A DNA stretch of 64,000 nucleotides from Mactra quadrangularis (taxonomy: Eukaryota; Mollusca; Bivalvia; Venerida; Mactridae): contig CM046296.1 of the NCBI GenBank assembly GCA_025267735.1, positions 24,454,464-24,518,463 of the forward strand, in the 5' to 3' direction. The notes under the pieces were generated by a model. The model was not told where the DNA came from. It made no database searches and saw only the letters and a list, made by a program, of their open reading frames with translations. Numbering within the stretch: position 1 is the first letter of the stretch; each line of letters begins with the position of its first letter. Positions 39,481-53,576 of this stretch are shown here, in pieces. The position numbers and the translations under genes are program-made.

Positions 39481-42375
39481 TCTACAAATGCCTTAATGTA
39501 TTCGAACAAATCGTGGACTTGTTGTTATCATGTCAGTGAAACTGAAATAACAGTAAAATTGTAGGAAAGAATAATGTAAGAATGCAAAAAAAGAATGAAC
39601 TACAAATAGCTGTAATATTGTTGTTGTTCTTTAAAACTTAACCTGTCAAACACTGACTTATTGATTTTACACCGTCAAGCAAAACTTTTTAGTATGTTAA
39701 TTACGTCGATCAGCTTTTGTTTATCACTGTTTCTGAGTAACTTTCTTTAACGGTACTTTAAAGAAACATGCAACTGTATCGTTCATTAATCTGCATTATT
39801 GTCATACTGGTGTGGTCGTGAGTGATAGACATTCATCAACAAATACCTTCGAAATGTCTTTCATATAAGATGGCCAGAAGTCGACTGCAACCAAGATCAT
39901 AAACAGACTAAAAACATGAAAAGGAAATAGGGATGGATCGTGCACAAACCGACTTCAAATATCACCAGAAAGGCTGGTTCTTAAATCTAAACAGCAACAG
40001 AAATGTGTTTGTCAAAAATAGTCATGTCGATAAAGTATAGAAAACGAAGTTCATATAGATGGAATGACAAGAGAAGGTTGAAAAAGACCTGCTTAAACAG
40101 AGTAAGCTGGAGGTGTGCGGTTTAAACTTTTCAGACACAACCATACTGCTTACATACATAAACAATAAATATTCTAAGATTGTACAAGCAATTATGTAAA
40201 TGGAATATTCTAAGAAATGTAGCCTCTAAAGTGTTTATCTACAGACGGATGTGTGCATTTAACATGTATGTCTAACTGCATCCTTTAAGAAACAGATGAT
40301 AGATGTGAATCTCTGGATATTAATGCATTTCAAGTAGGTCAGAAATAGCATTGTGCTTGTCTAGATGACCTTTTAATGTCAAAGACATAGGTAAAATATT
40401 TTAATCCATGTTCTCTAATAGCACTTTGTAAAAGTCGAAGCTTTTGAATGAAGTTAATATTATTTGAACGTTAAGATGCAAACAGTGTTTTACCTTAATC
40501 CGCAGTGGGGACAATTCAGAGACGGGTCGGAAAGGCACCTTACTTCACACTACTTTCACGTACTTTCAGGTCGGTTTTATGTGCCAACGATGTCAGACAA
40601 TACTCCATCTCAAGGTAGCCATACTTGGGTTTTATGGTGTAATTTTGGTCTGCGATCCCTAGTACATTTAATCAACCATTTCAACGTAAGGTAACAAAAT
40701 TTTATGCAAAAACTGATTAAACTTCACACTGACATAGCCTTGGAATTCAAGTAAATATATATATCGTTTTTTTTCACATTCGCGTATATCTACACTTAAA
40801 CATAGTGAACGTTTCTCTTTAGTCCTGTATTATTTCTGGCAAAATAATTGAAATATGGCAACCATAGTTTAATTATGAAATAGGATTTTAGGTCTAGCAT
40901 ATGTGTGTAAAATAAAAGAAACGCAAGACGTTTAAACGTCTAGAAATCATATACTGCTACACGATAATCAAATATTCTCGTTCTGTTATAGTTCTAATTA
41001 TTATCTCTGTATAATTGTAAATGCCTTTTGTATGGCGCTATAAGAAGAATATCACAAAACTGAGTTGTAATATGTAATTACAGTACTGTAAAACTATTGA
41101 TCAGCATATTACAATGCCTTGGGAAATATCAGTGACGCCATATGTTTGGAATGACAGAAAATTATTTTGGCATTTTGAAGAGTTCTCGTCTCGTGAGAAG
41201 AATCGGTATATTAGTAAGACGTTTCAATATGAAATATTATATTACAAAAGTGAAAACAAAATTTCTATTTTATCTTAAAATAGAAGTCATTTTATCTCAA
41301 ATAATTCCAAATGAATAAAATAATGCTAATTCTGCTTTCTTTACTTCTCAGATAATCTACTTATTTACTCTAAATTGTTAACGTTAATATTATAAATGGA
41401 CGCTCACAAAATCAAATTATATCACCAATGTTAATCAACAATAATTAAACAATAAACACTTTCCAAAAAAAAAAATATTATTGGATGTAATTGAACCTAG
41501 GTCTTACCAGCAACTATATTGCTCATGCCACGAATCCACAGCACTGTTTCCTGTCACTTTAATTTCTATAGCATGAGATTAGAAGTCGGCTTCTGTGTTC
41601 ACAGCCGATTAATGTATCTAGTACGATAACCCATTGCCACGAAAATACTTTCAATAGATGTTCCTTGCAAAGAGCAATTAATACAGTTAAATTAGTTTCT
41701 CAATGACACTTAAATACCTTGCAAAATATATATGTATATTAAAAGTAATTGATTAAGTAATTAGAGGTCGCACAAGCATTGCTCATGATGAATTTTAAAT
41801 CTGGAGCCACTAAATCACGCATAGCTTCCACAAGTCTTCATCAAAAGTCATATAGCATATTCCTGAAGACTAAGTATAAACTAGTTAATACTAGTTTCAA
41901 TGCAACTTTTAAATACCACCAATGCAGTTGTTTTTAGTCTCGTAAACCTCTCATGAAATCCATTGTGTTATTGAACATGACTTTGATTTTTCAGAAATAG
42001 CTGTCGGCAATTAACTGATGAAATACTTCATAGAAACTTAACTGACATCAAGTAGACATTTCTTCCAGCTTAACATCGCCAACACACTACAATATTCTCA
42101 AAGTCTGAAAATGGTGCGTGTGTGTTTTGATATTTTGACTAGGATTTAACGCCTGTTAACATCATTGTTTTATTGGGTTATTTATGTTGTGTTTTACCTA
42201 ATCAGATTTTCTTTTTCTATCAATACTCACTTATCCAGTTTGATTTGATTATAACTTTCAAAGCAACTTATTTATCTTTTCTTTTTTTTTGCTTGTTTTG
42301 CTTCTTGTAATGCTGGGTTTAGATACTTATGGCTAAAGCATTGATTCCACATCTAATGATACATTGTCCTTTTTA
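39481..42375. other. Intergenic sequence, one weak candidate exon
   Basis: At 40464-40694 (+) an open frame of 76 codons includes an acceptor-like CACGTACTTTCAG before GTCGG and ends at CAAC|GTAAGG, a strong donor match. The peptide (SGRFYVPTMSDNTPSQG) is not recognised. It could be part of a non-coding transcript. Nothing else stands out. Confidence 0.35.
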
Positions 42376-42454
42376 TAGACAACAAAACGCCAATGATTGT
42401 CCTCTTACATTGGTTTCACTGAGCTGCAATGTGATCAATTATACGGCTTAAGTA
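42376..42454 (+). repeat. Short duplicated segment, copy 1
   Basis: AGACAACAAAACGC at 42377 begins a block of about 78 bp that recurs at 43978. It continues through GCTGCAATGTGATC and TTATACG. The copies have the same orientation, are 1.6 kb apart, and have no termini. Confidence 0.6.
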
Positions 42455-43975
42455 ACTGATTTAATTATATTTAAACCAACTTGACACTCCAATAATGTAA
42501 GATATCCTAAGTAAAATACAATTAAGCAGCAGAGCATGTACCAAAATGCTGGCTACAATTTGGTCATCAACAAAGATACAAGTAAACAAAAGGTTAGAAC
42601 ATTGAATTTATACTATGTCAAATACATATCGTATGAAAATGTGAAGGCTATACCTTTTCTTAATATCAAAACCTGTTCTTGCAATGTAATTTAAGTGAAG
42701 ATGCCTCAGGGTGTTTTAATATCATCAACAAAGCAGGGTTGAAGCAAAACTTTTAAAATGCACATAGAGAAATTAATATTAAAAGCATTAACATGCTCTG
42801 TACATTATTATTAATGCTTTCTCTTCAAAAGGCCTGTGTGGCAAAAAATCGTAAAAGATCAATATGTATATCGTTTGATACAAGGTATACGGCTTATGTA
42901 ATCAACTTATTCAAACAAGTGCATTTTTTTATTTACAATAAACTTAATTTCCATTTTCCTTCCCGAAAAATGTCAAGCTCAAATACTATTTTGCCATCAC
43001 ATTCATCGATCGCTTAGATGGTTGAAAATAGAAGTATTTTAATTAAATTTGCATTTCTCTGGCAGCAAGAATAGGTCAATTAGATGCTTAAAGAGATGCA
43101 GTAAAAGATAGACCTTACCAAAACATGCAAATACTGTCACTTGGTAGTATTTCAGTGTAGTATGTCCTGAGAAAAATACCTTATTTGCATAATTGTATAT
43201 ACCAAGTATTTGAATATTTATAGCCTCTACGTAAGAGGAACTAATTGAACACTTTAAGATTCAGTCATGTATTGATTTCTTTACAGACGACTGGAACCAA
43301 AACAAATACAAAAAATTTAAATAAACTTTGTGTAAAGAAAAAGTATACTACTCCTCACACTTGTCCTAAAAACATTTACTCCTCAATTTTTTAAGGCTCT
43401 AAGCAACAGCAAAGCAACAAAAGATATATCTCAACAACAATCTACGTTTAACAGCAATTTCTTTAACAAAAGCCATCCAGCGATAGGCATTTCCAAACAA
43501 TTGCTAAGTCACGATACTATTTTGATAACAACACTTACCAATGACAAAGTGCTTCTAATCAACAGTCATCTGGCAATAACAGTCACCTTAAATAGCACAT
43601 ATATATCAGGATATCATACACGTACACCTGCTGCGAGTTAACACTAATATCTAAATTCATGGGAAAATGCCAAACTTCAATACTTCATATCAAGTAAAAA
43701 AAGCCTGCATCTAGCTGTTATTGAGAAATTTGAAAGTTTGGTATTAGTAAAGACATTGTTGGTTAATAGAAGAGCGCGTGTCATCCAACATTAAAGAGCT
43801 CAACATGTGGAATTCATTATGATTTTTTCTTCAGTTATGGTTTGCCGTCTAGGTAATGGATAATTAACCCATTACTAAATACACTAACTAAACATTGGTA
43901 GATCCTGATGATATCAAAGAATAAATAAAATTTCTTTGTCTTTGCTAACCTAGTATATAGAACAATTGTGTAATC

Positions 43976-44060
43976 GTAGACAACAAAACGCTAAAGATTT
44001 TCTTATCATTGGTTGTGTTTACAAACTGGGCTGCAATGTGATCGATTATACGACTTTAGT
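43976..44060 (+). repeat. Short duplicated segment, copy 2
   Basis: This is the second copy of the block at 42376-42454, sharing AGACAACAAAACGC, TACAA/CA-CTGGGCTGCAATGTGATCGATTATACG and TTAGTAA. It overlaps a 71-codon open frame (43966-44181) that has no family match and is treated as chance. Confidence 0.6.
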
Positions 44061-47000
44061 AATAATAGATATAAAAGAGCATGTTAGATCTAAAAAAACG
44101 AAAATTTCTATAAATAAGCTACAATGTGTAACGTGTTCCATCCAACAAGCATATGAACTCGCCTATGTCATAATGACATAATTGATTAACGCCATGATTC
44201 CAAATGTGTATTTTTTCGGCTGTTTCTCCACAATCTCATTAGTGAATAATTACGTGACACGTGTTACAACATCAGCCTCAGTGTTGATGTGACATTTTAA
44301 ACACATTAATAATCTCGTCTGTCGTCCTGAGAATTGACACTCTAATCCTGCTGTTTAGCAAAAGCATTGTTTTGTTAAATATTTTCTAATACCATGACAA
44401 AAGAATGTAGTAATCAAATCTTGACATAATCATTTGGCATCATTCGGCATTTATCGTTAATAATACGTTGGCCTACACATGTGACTTTGCTTTTAATTAT
44501 TTTTTTCTCACCATTAAAACATCAGCATTGTGATATTTTCATTATAAGAGTATTCTATCTTCTGATATAATGATGACCTGGTCAAGACTTCGATCAAGAC
44601 AGGATGAAATATAACTGTCATAGTGTCAGATGGTATTAGGTCTGTGCCGTTCAATAAGAATAAATCATCATCAATGATATACTTTTGACATTATCAACAG
44701 TCTGATGTGTACAGAGTTTGAGAGGTTATCAATATGATCCAGGATGTGTTGATTTGTAATACTTTCTAATCTTTCTGAACCAATTAGCTCTCTAAGGAAA
44801 GGCTCGTGTCTCTAACTAGAGTAGACATTGCATTAGGCACAAATTCAGTTTTTGTAACAAATTGGTAGACGTTTTTCACACTAATGGAGTTGTTTACGAG
44901 GCTCTAGTTGGTACGATGTCTGGACGATTCTAATAATTCCTCACAAAATTGCGTTTGTTGAGTATAAAAGTGTATATAGACACATCGTCTGAAATATAAC
45001 TTGACAAAATAACAGTTTCTTATAACCAGCATAATCCTTCTAAAATCGAGACTAACTTTAGTTTAATATACAAGTGTTCCTCTGATTTAACACACATGTA
45101 TTTTAATTGAGAAGCATATTTCAAAATGTAAATAATCATAGACGATCGAATAGAAACAATAGATAAGGAAACAAAAATAGTTCAATGTACTTTCAAATCT
45201 TAAAGTTGGAATGAAACTGCAGATAATTTTATACTAAATGTCTCGATACTATGATGCGTTATGTCGCACGATGATTTGTGACAATATTAAATAATATATA
45301 AACACAATGAAAAAGTTTTACACACGATTACATCCTATCTGACCTTCCAGCGTCGACAAACATTAATTATTCAAGCTTCTATATATTGGTATGTCTTTCC
45401 TCATCCACGGAGATATACGCGACCGGATTAATGATCTTCCGAGAAAATTATGTGGACATTGTTTCCTTCAGGCTATCATCATATATTAAGCATAACATAG
45501 AGACATCTTCGTACATGTGATAACAGAAATATTATTACAACTCTCGTCGCCTCAGATATCTCTAAGTTCAAGCTAAAGTCATACACTAGTGCACCTGAAG
45601 TTATTAATGTCGCTGATAGAGTTCGATCAAGAACCTTGATAACCTCTGACGAATGAGATTGGTCTTTGAATTGAGAATTTTGGAGTAAACTCTCGTCTTT
45701 TAACCGTTTAACAAATATCGTGCGTGGGCCATAGTTTTCATTATTTTGACTATCATTTTGCGTTTGGATTGAACATCAATTATATATACCACAAGACATT
45801 GGTCTCACAGAATTAAAGCATTCGTCCTTACTGAAAAATAAGAAAGCACTCAACTTATTTGTTTGACAAACATTTATTGTAAAACACTTCTTTCTTTACT
45901 GTCTATGCATGTAAAAGACAGACAATTTTAAGTTTTTTCACCCAAAGATGCTTCAACATGCTCATCGTTTCCAGTAAATCTACTTGATTTCTTAAATTAG
46001 TTGACACTTAAACAAAATGTAGAACTCTTCTACAAGGTACTTGCCAGATTCAACAACTTGAACATTACTGTCTTGTCTGTCAGGTGACAGTACAAAAAGA
46101 GAAAAAAGTTAACAGTATGAATTGTGATGAAAATGATAACAACGAAGTTGAATAGGACTAAACTAGAAATATAGTGCTCTAAAAGCTTGAACTAGGCCGA
46201 TTGAATATTTGGAGGAAAACTTTTCATTCTTAGATTCTTCTATGAAAGAGAAATTAGATACATTCTGTATACCTTTGTAGTTAGCATTCATACATTACAA
46301 TCATGAACTATATCTTATTATTCAGGCTTGATATAACCTTTCTGTGTATGTATGCGAGAAAACAACATCTAAACAAACATACGACACAAAAATGTTGAAT
46401 AGTACATGCATAACGAAATGATTGAACTAATTCAACACTCGATATAAATCCATTTTAGATGAGAACACCGAACAGAACACTTTCATCTTAAAACAATCAA
46501 CCACTTTATCAAAACATCATGAAACGGAAACACTGTTTTGAATGACAAATCATGGAAATACATAAAAACTGTGTGTTTTGCAAAGACTGATAAATGCAAG
46601 GATTTGAGAGATGATCAAATAACGTAGCAACACGCGACAACCTTCTAATATATCACAAAATCTCGTTAAGTTATATATCAAGTCCTAAAATTGATACTTT
46701 AGTATAGATATCGGAACAGAATCAGACATAAGTTTTCTGAGAGCCTACTAACCCCTTAGCTTAATGAATGATCATTTTTCAGATAGAGCTAACCATAATA
46801 GAAGGCGAACGCCCGCCTTTCGAAATGATATCGTATTCATTAAAATTGGACGTCTGACAAAATGTTTCTGAGAAAAAGACAAAATGTATTGTATGTTTTC
46901 TATAATATCTGTAGTTTATAAAGTTCATAAAGGATTGTTGTGCCTTGCCCGGCTTTCTGACATATTTTCAGTCATATAGCGGTGGTCAATTAATCTATTA

Positions 47001-48158
47001 ATTGCCCATGGAATGGCTTAAATATCTATACCAACGCTTTAAACCGATACAAACCACAAACATACGCCAGCTTCATAACGACGAACGCGGGAGTATGGTA
47101 TTTTGCAAATGATTTATGTGCCTTTTATTGCAGTCAGAATATCTAAAACAAATAGATTGATGAAACAACTATTATGCGAGTTAAGGCAAAAGTTATGTGA
47201 AATGTCTAATGCATTATATTTTATCTTGACAGTGCAAATTACACGTTTAGCTAACTAAGCTACTCGAGAAAAAAATATTCGTTTTACTTAAAGATGTTAT
47301 TGCTGCGAGATAATTCCTTTTAGGTCGTCGTCTTCCGTGAAAATAATTCGTAAAAATATTTTTTTCTTCATTTTGGGATATTATAAAGCTTTGTTTGCTA
47401 GCTTTACAACTTAGTTAGTGCGTCTCACAAGTGTCTATTTATTTTTGTACGACAGCACACGTGAAATAAAAGTTGTTTAGATTCTAGCCTCACACATGTA
47501 TCATCTGATAGTCGCTTGTTATTTTTATCATAATACTCCTACGTCCAATTTTGTACTTCTTCATATGTGCGTGACTATTTTACAATACATAATTTACTCT
47601 ATTGTCTGAAAAAAGAGGAATGTTGCTAAAAGTGTTGCCAATGGCAAATGATTCGTAAATATAGACTATCCATGTCAATTACAGATACAATATTATGCAG
47701 ATTTCTGTGTGCAAAACGTATCTTATCGTGAAAAAATGGCTCTGAATTTGATGGTGAAGTGGCAAAACGCAATAAAATCCAAATTTAGGCCTCCGATCAT
47801 ATACAATAATTTACAAATGGCAATATTCATGTTGAGTGTCTGGGTGCTTATTAACTTGTTTTTGGAAAGAAATCTTCAATAAGTGTCCATTTATTGTCAT
47901 TAAAGTTCACTCATATGTGTTGTTTCTACTTAAGACAGCATAAATCTTGTATTTCTATTTGTTTGTTTTAGATGTAGTTTTATGCTGTTTATGAACATTT
48001 CTTTAGTCATTTATGGTAGTCGGTTCAATGATTGGATTTTCCCTTCGCGAACTGTGGGTAAAATGTTCAAATGGAGCCAAAAAAGAGTCGATATTTCTCA
48101 TATACATTATTTTTCTTACAGTTGTTTTTTATGGAAACAAATATCATAATATAACAAA
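44061..48158. other. Intergenic sequence, nothing identified
   Basis: About 4.1 kb of AT-rich sequence without convincing coding frames, splice-bounded islands, RNA genes or inverted termini. A slightly CpG-richer patch lies at about 46800-47090. Confidence 0.5.
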
Positions 48159-48558
48159 TAGGGCTGTCACGATATACCGGTATACCGGTATACTGCAATA
48201 CGCAGCTGCGGCAATACGTACCGCGGTACGATTTTAACGTACCGGAATTTGGCGATATTTTGATTTCATTGGAAAATTATTCCCTTCTTGAAATGAAAGT
48301 TGCGACACATCAGTAATTCCATAGTTCATTCCACCTAACCTTAAGTTACAATATTTAACCGTTGTGGGCACGTCACAGTTATATATACTTAAAGAGACGA
48401 GATTCTGTCAGTAGCTGCATGTAAGATTTGTTTCTGTTTGATTCAGATGAGGCACCACGAATCTAAAAGCCCACAATATATCGAGGTACGTATCGCGATA
48501 CGATGCCAGCGTATTGCAGTATATCGCGATACGCTTCTGGCGTATCGTGACAGCCCAA
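48159..48558. mobile_element. hAT-type miniature transposon, 400 bp, with 8-bp target duplication
   Basis: Left terminus TAGGGCTGTCACGATA and right terminus TATCGTGACAGCCCAA form an inverted repeat of about 14 bp. An exact 8-bp duplication ATAACAAA flanks it (48151-48158 and 48559-48566), which is the signature of hAT transposition. Both subterminal regions are packed with short palindromes (ATACCGGTATACCGGTAT on the left, GTATCGCGATACG on the right). There is no transposase, so it is non-autonomous. The exact duplication points to a fairly recent insertion. Confidence 0.92.
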
Positions 48559-48566
48559 ATAACAAA

Positions 48567-50166
48567 TAGTAGGAGCCATATCAAAACGAAATCCACTTAC
48601 CACACTTACTAATTCTAATCTAATTACAACAACATATTTTCTTAGGTTACAACAGACAGTGTTTGTGAAATAAGAATAACCATCCATTAAATGGTGACAC
48701 CTTAATAGAAATTTAAGGTTAGTCCCTGTACTGGCTGTTGAAAAGATGCTTACGGTATTTGATTGACAAACAATACACATTTGTATCAAATACCATGAGA
48801 CAATGAACGCTTATCTCTGTAAAACACATTCTCCAGTCATTTAACATTTATTTGAAGTCACAGTGTATGCTATAGGCAAAATATTTATTCTGACAAAATC
48901 AGCAGGCGTGCTTGCCATTAAAACATTATAATACCCACACATGGGAACTGCGAGAAATAGTATAACGTCAGAATTGAGAATATTGAAACAACAGAAATGT
49001 GAAAACTTGCGACCAAATTTATAATGCAATATGATATATGTTAGTGATATTTGACATGTGTGTGACCATTATAGCTTATCACAAATGTAGCAAAATAATA
49101 CATGAATGGTATTAGAAGAGTGAAATTGGTCTAAAGTTAAAAGGCGTGAAAAGGGGTAAGCAGAGTAAGGGGTTGGATAATGGTGTAAAGAGACGGAGAT
49201 GGGGGATAGCGAGAAGAAAATATCCACACAGCATTTAATTACTATTTCCTTTTTAAACATTTTCCCACAGGCAACTATATCATAAAAAGAAGAATATTCG
49301 TGCAATTGTATTATGCATAAACATAACAAAGTGATTATTCATGCAAAGAAGTTTTTGAACAAAGTAAACTATAAAGCAAGAGATCAAACATACACAAATT
49401 ACTACCACACTACTACCACACTATTATTCGTTGTGCACCGTGGGGCATTTGACCTGGAAATTCTTAAACTCACAATTAGTTTATGAGTCTTTAACTGGTT
49501 CCGCAATGAATTTTCACTTGAAATGTTTTTTTTACGATTTCCAACTATGACGTAACTCTACCGTAAATTATTTAAATTCCAACAAGCATTAGCCACTAAT
49601 TTTTAGTATGTTATTAACCCCTTTCACAAGTATTTTAAGAAGGGATTTTGATGATGTTTGGTATTTTTCGGTGTTTTAATGAGAGCAAAAACACAAACAT
49701 CGTGAATACCAACGATCAAGGGCAACATAAACGGTAAAGTTGTTCGATGATATCTATCATTAGTCAAATAGTCTAGTATATAAAAGGCCTACGTACATTG
49801 ATTGTCAAATATAGCACACGTAAGAGCCAGCTTCTAATGCAAAAAGATTTTCTTTATTCTAACCCCAAAAGAAATTAAAAGCACAAAGCTGAAGCATTTG
49901 TATTCTTTGACAAGTACCTCAGTCGAAAGCAGATTCAATTCTCTGCTTGCAAAAGTAGTATAATTCAGTGTACAAACACAAATCTTCACAAAGGTCGTAA
50001 TAAATCATAAACATAGAATGTTATAGACTCTTGATTACGCATACAGTGATACAAAAATTTCTGTGCGCAAACATAAAGCCATTTCAAAGATGAGCAATTC
50101 GAATTTTATGAACCATCTTTAAAATATTTCCTTCAAATTAAAAATACGGTTAAAAAGAAATATTAA
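48567..50166. other. Intergenic sequence, nothing identified
   Basis: Open frames here (for example 49069-49329 minus) show no family resemblance. A small tandem CTACTACCACA duplication occurs near 49405. Confidence 0.5.
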
Positions 50167-50373
50167 TTAATCAAAGTAGATCATCAATTAACTTTACCAA
50201 GCAGACTCGGGTGTCCAGGCCAAGACAGTATGTCTTATTTTGATCGAATGGACGAGATAAAAAGAAGACTGTTCTATGACATAAAACAAAAACTTTCCAA
50301 GGATGGCTATAATCTTGGAGCAAACCATACATTACATAAGCTATGCATGTCGCCCCAAGAGATTGAACGTTGA
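50167..50373 (+). pseudogene. Possible fragment of a Myb/SANT-like (MADF-type) DNA-binding domain
   Basis: The plus strand is open from 50167 to the TGA at 50371-50373, with an ATG at 50230. The 47 residues from that ATG are charged and helical: DEIKRRLFYDIKQKL, then SKDGYNLGANHTLHKL. The pattern of a helix followed by GY-x-x-x-A/S-x-x-x-x-x-K resembles the helix-turn-helix of Myb/SANT-like domains found in many transposon-derived genes. The conserved tryptophans are missing and the frame stops soon after, so if real it is a fragment or fossil. It lies 209 bp before a hAT-like element. The resemblance is by eye only. Confidence 0.3.
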
Positions 50374-50581
50374 TTTCAATTTTCATATAATATTATCAAG
50401 GGGTTCAACAATTTCAGAGAGGACACGATCCGTCCGCTTGATACTGGTCTGTCCATCGTATTTACAATTATTGAACTTATTGAGTTTACTAATTAGTAAC
50501 TTTATTGAAAATATGACAAGAATCTTCGTTAGTTTAATTCATGGTCACTTAAGACGAAAACGAACTTAATGGCATCATTAA

Positions 50582-51005
50582 TAAGGCTGTGGATCGTTAG
50601 GCAAGTGGCGTTCCGATCCGAACCACGATTCGTGTGTAGCGAGCGATTCACGAATCGAACCTAGAATCACTTGTTAATGGAAAAGCATACATAATTCATG
50701 CAATAAAAATGGTTAGTAAAGAATTACATTAGTTTTTACTATAAGGAAAACCATGTACTCCAAACATGTCTATAACCAGACGTTATATGGGCATTTCCAG
50801 TGATAACATTTTTGTTTGAATGTATATCAATCGAATTACATTAGAAGTGCGAGTCGTTTTTAGTTGTAACTAAGCTAAAAATGTTCTTTCATTTTTCCAG
50901 AAAATAGATCGCGATCCGACGATTTCGGACGTGACGAATATTCGAACTCGATTTTCTGGTCGGGATCCCGAATATCCGAGTACTCGGATACTCGCCGCAG
51001 CCCTA
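50582..51005. mobile_element. hAT-like miniature transposon, 424 bp
   Basis: The left end TAAGGCTGTGG and right end CCGCAGCCCTA are inverted relative to each other with two mismatches over 11 bp. The flanks ATCATTAA (50574-50581) and ATTATTAA (51006-51013) agree at 7 of 8 positions, consistent with an aged 8-bp hAT target duplication. Both ends are CpG-rich (ACGATTCG, CGAGTACTCGG palindrome). No transposase. It differs in sequence from the element at 48159-48558, so it is a separate family. The antisense open frame at 50870-51121 is an artefact of it. Confidence 0.75.
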
Positions 51006-51013
51006 ATTATTAA

Positions 51014-53576
51014 GACAGTTAACTTTGTACAAATACGCTCCATACATTTTCTATCGCTCCGTTCTATCATCAAAATTAATGTTTGATTTTGAAATATGTT
51101 ACACATACTAGTCTTAAGCAACGAAGATTGATAGTTTATTTTCTTGTTTTAGGGAACAACTCAGTGTCATTTGGTTAGGACTCAAACTAACGCTGAGCAT
51201 GCTATTCAACAGAAAAATCAAACATCGTAACCGGTCGGTGTCGTTTACTTAAATTATATAAATTTAAAACATAAAATAGTTTTAATTAAAAAAAACGGAA
51301 ATGAAAACTATATATCTGAACGAAGGAATTCTTTACCCGATAGTTCGGAATCCACCGACTAAATACACGTTTTGATGATTCTTCCAAGAATAAACAAATG
51401 ATAATCACGAAAACGTGAAAAATGCAAAATTTGTGTTCCTTTTCAGACGTTTTTTTTTTAATTATAAGATCACATAAAAATATATACAACTCAATTAATA
51501 TGCATGCAATAATAGTAATACAAATGTAGTTATGTAGTTAAAAAAAATAACAATTAAAGCAATCAGAAATACTCTTATATAATTACAAATGTACCTTATT
51601 GATAGATTGTAGGTCCAAACTAGTTTAATGTCCAATCATTTTAAGCACTCTTTGTTAATAATCCTTCCATAATTAAAGAATGCTTCCTCTTTTTCCAATT
51701 ACATTTCGTTACGTAGTCAGCGCTTGGCGCAAAATCACACGCCAGCTATACCAAAACCAAAACTTAATGAAAAAAATAAATCTTGTTTTTTTTTGTATTT
51801 CAAATAAACTCTAAAAACTATCCTCTTTAAACAGGACTCACACAGCGGTAAGAACTTTGTTTTATAGTTTTACCATTTTACAGGAGATATTTCATCAAAA
51901 TGCTGATATCTCACTCTCGGCTCTCTACCTATCCCACGAATATGATCTTTGAGAGATTCTTCTTTCCAGCATATTGAAGATCTCCCAATCAATATCAGTT
52001 AAACTTGCATGGCGTCTCCACCGAAACAATTTTCTAGAATGTCGCTGTCCTTATGCATCATACATTTTCTAGTCCCGCAACTTAATCGCAAGTAAATGTA
52101 TTACTAAATATGGCAAATCTTGGAAATAGATTATTGGGGAAAAAAAATCAAATTTTATATCAAACATTCAATACTTATATCAACAATAAGTACGTTCTGT
52201 TACTTTATGGCAATGGTTTTTCGATTTTGAAATAAGTTTTTGATTTATCTCTTTTACCCCTTACTAAAAGTCATATGACTTAAACAATTAACCTAAATGA
52301 ATTTCCTCTTTTTCACCAGAACTGAAATCTAGTTCTACGAAAGCAAATATCTACTCTCCCACATAACAAGTCTTGCGTCATTGTTATTAGAGCTAAGTAC
52401 AACTATAATTCTCTGCAATGCGATTTAAACACTATATAATCATACAAATTAGTTTCCATAAGAAATCAATTCAAGATATACAGCCCATATCCTAACTAAT
52501 ATTTAGGCAGTAATATTGACTGGTGATTAATCGTTAGGTTAGGAAAAAGCTGAGCGGATATTTCTAAATTGCAATGGCACTAGTCAACCATTTCCATATC
52601 TTTAAATGAATTTCCCAAACTGCGGATATTACAAGGGATACTTTCGGCACGTCTTCGAGCTGCAAACGAACCTTTCCGAATATTGAAGCATTACACACTA
52701 ATCAATGATCAAAAATACATGAACCAATTTTGCCCACTGGGGCACCGAAGTCTAGACTTACCAGTCTGGTCTAGGCGAGCTATAATTAGATTCAAAGAGT
52801 GATAGATAAGTTGACCTGCATTGATTTACCGCACCCAAGACCATTGTATTATGATAATAATCACATAACTAGACTCTAGTTTTTCTTCTTAAAACATTGG
52901 AAAAGTGCCTCAGTAAAAATACATTTTTAAGGTCACATTGTAATTGACAGTAATTTGATAATTTTGGAATCCAATATTCTTTATATGAGAAAAAATAGCC
53001 ATGTTTTAAAATATACAAAAATATATACATGTAATTGAGTTGGTGGTTTTAATAGTGGACTTCTGCGTACGTATCCTGGATTACTGCACAAAAGGCGAAA
53101 ACGTACAATAAAGTAAATTAAAATGTAAAACGTTTCTTTTCCACTTTATCTAAAGGGTTAAAAGTGAGAAATTAGTTATGCAAGTATGTATTGACAACAA
53201 CAAAAGAACAAACGCAAAATGTATAAAAATTGACAGAACATATTGTGAAACGTCGATTTTCTCTCATTTTCTTCTGTGCGTACAAACGACTCTAATATAT
53301 AATCAATTATTTCAAATTTCATCGTATAAAGTAATGCAAAAATGTAACTATATGAAAAAGTTTGAATCAGACTATAATTCAATTACGTATTTAATGGTCT
53401 GAATTCCCAAAACGATGTATGATTTCTATAACGAATTGTCTACAATCTCTCAGAAAGAACATTAAAACGACCAATATATTTTGTTGTATAGAAGAAAATA
53501 ATGGCACAAATTAACATATTTATTCTCTGCACTCAATAAAGTCTATGTCGATTTCTTGCGCACTATATATATGTGC
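51014..53576. other. Intergenic sequence with a short coding-like patch
   Basis: At 52607-52687 the plus strand reads ATG to TGA (26 codons, MNFPNCGYYKGYF start) and the minus strand is open too. Local GC is higher than around it. It may be a tiny fossil but cannot be assigned. No other structure is seen. Confidence 0.4.

Noticed and set aside
48463..48789. 108-codon minus-strand open frame
   Set aside because: It overlaps the right end of the hAT miniature element and runs into flanking DNA; an artefact of the element's palindromic repeats.
50870..51121. 83-codon minus-strand open frame
   Set aside because: It crosses the right terminus of the second hAT-like element into flank, so it cannot be a conserved gene.
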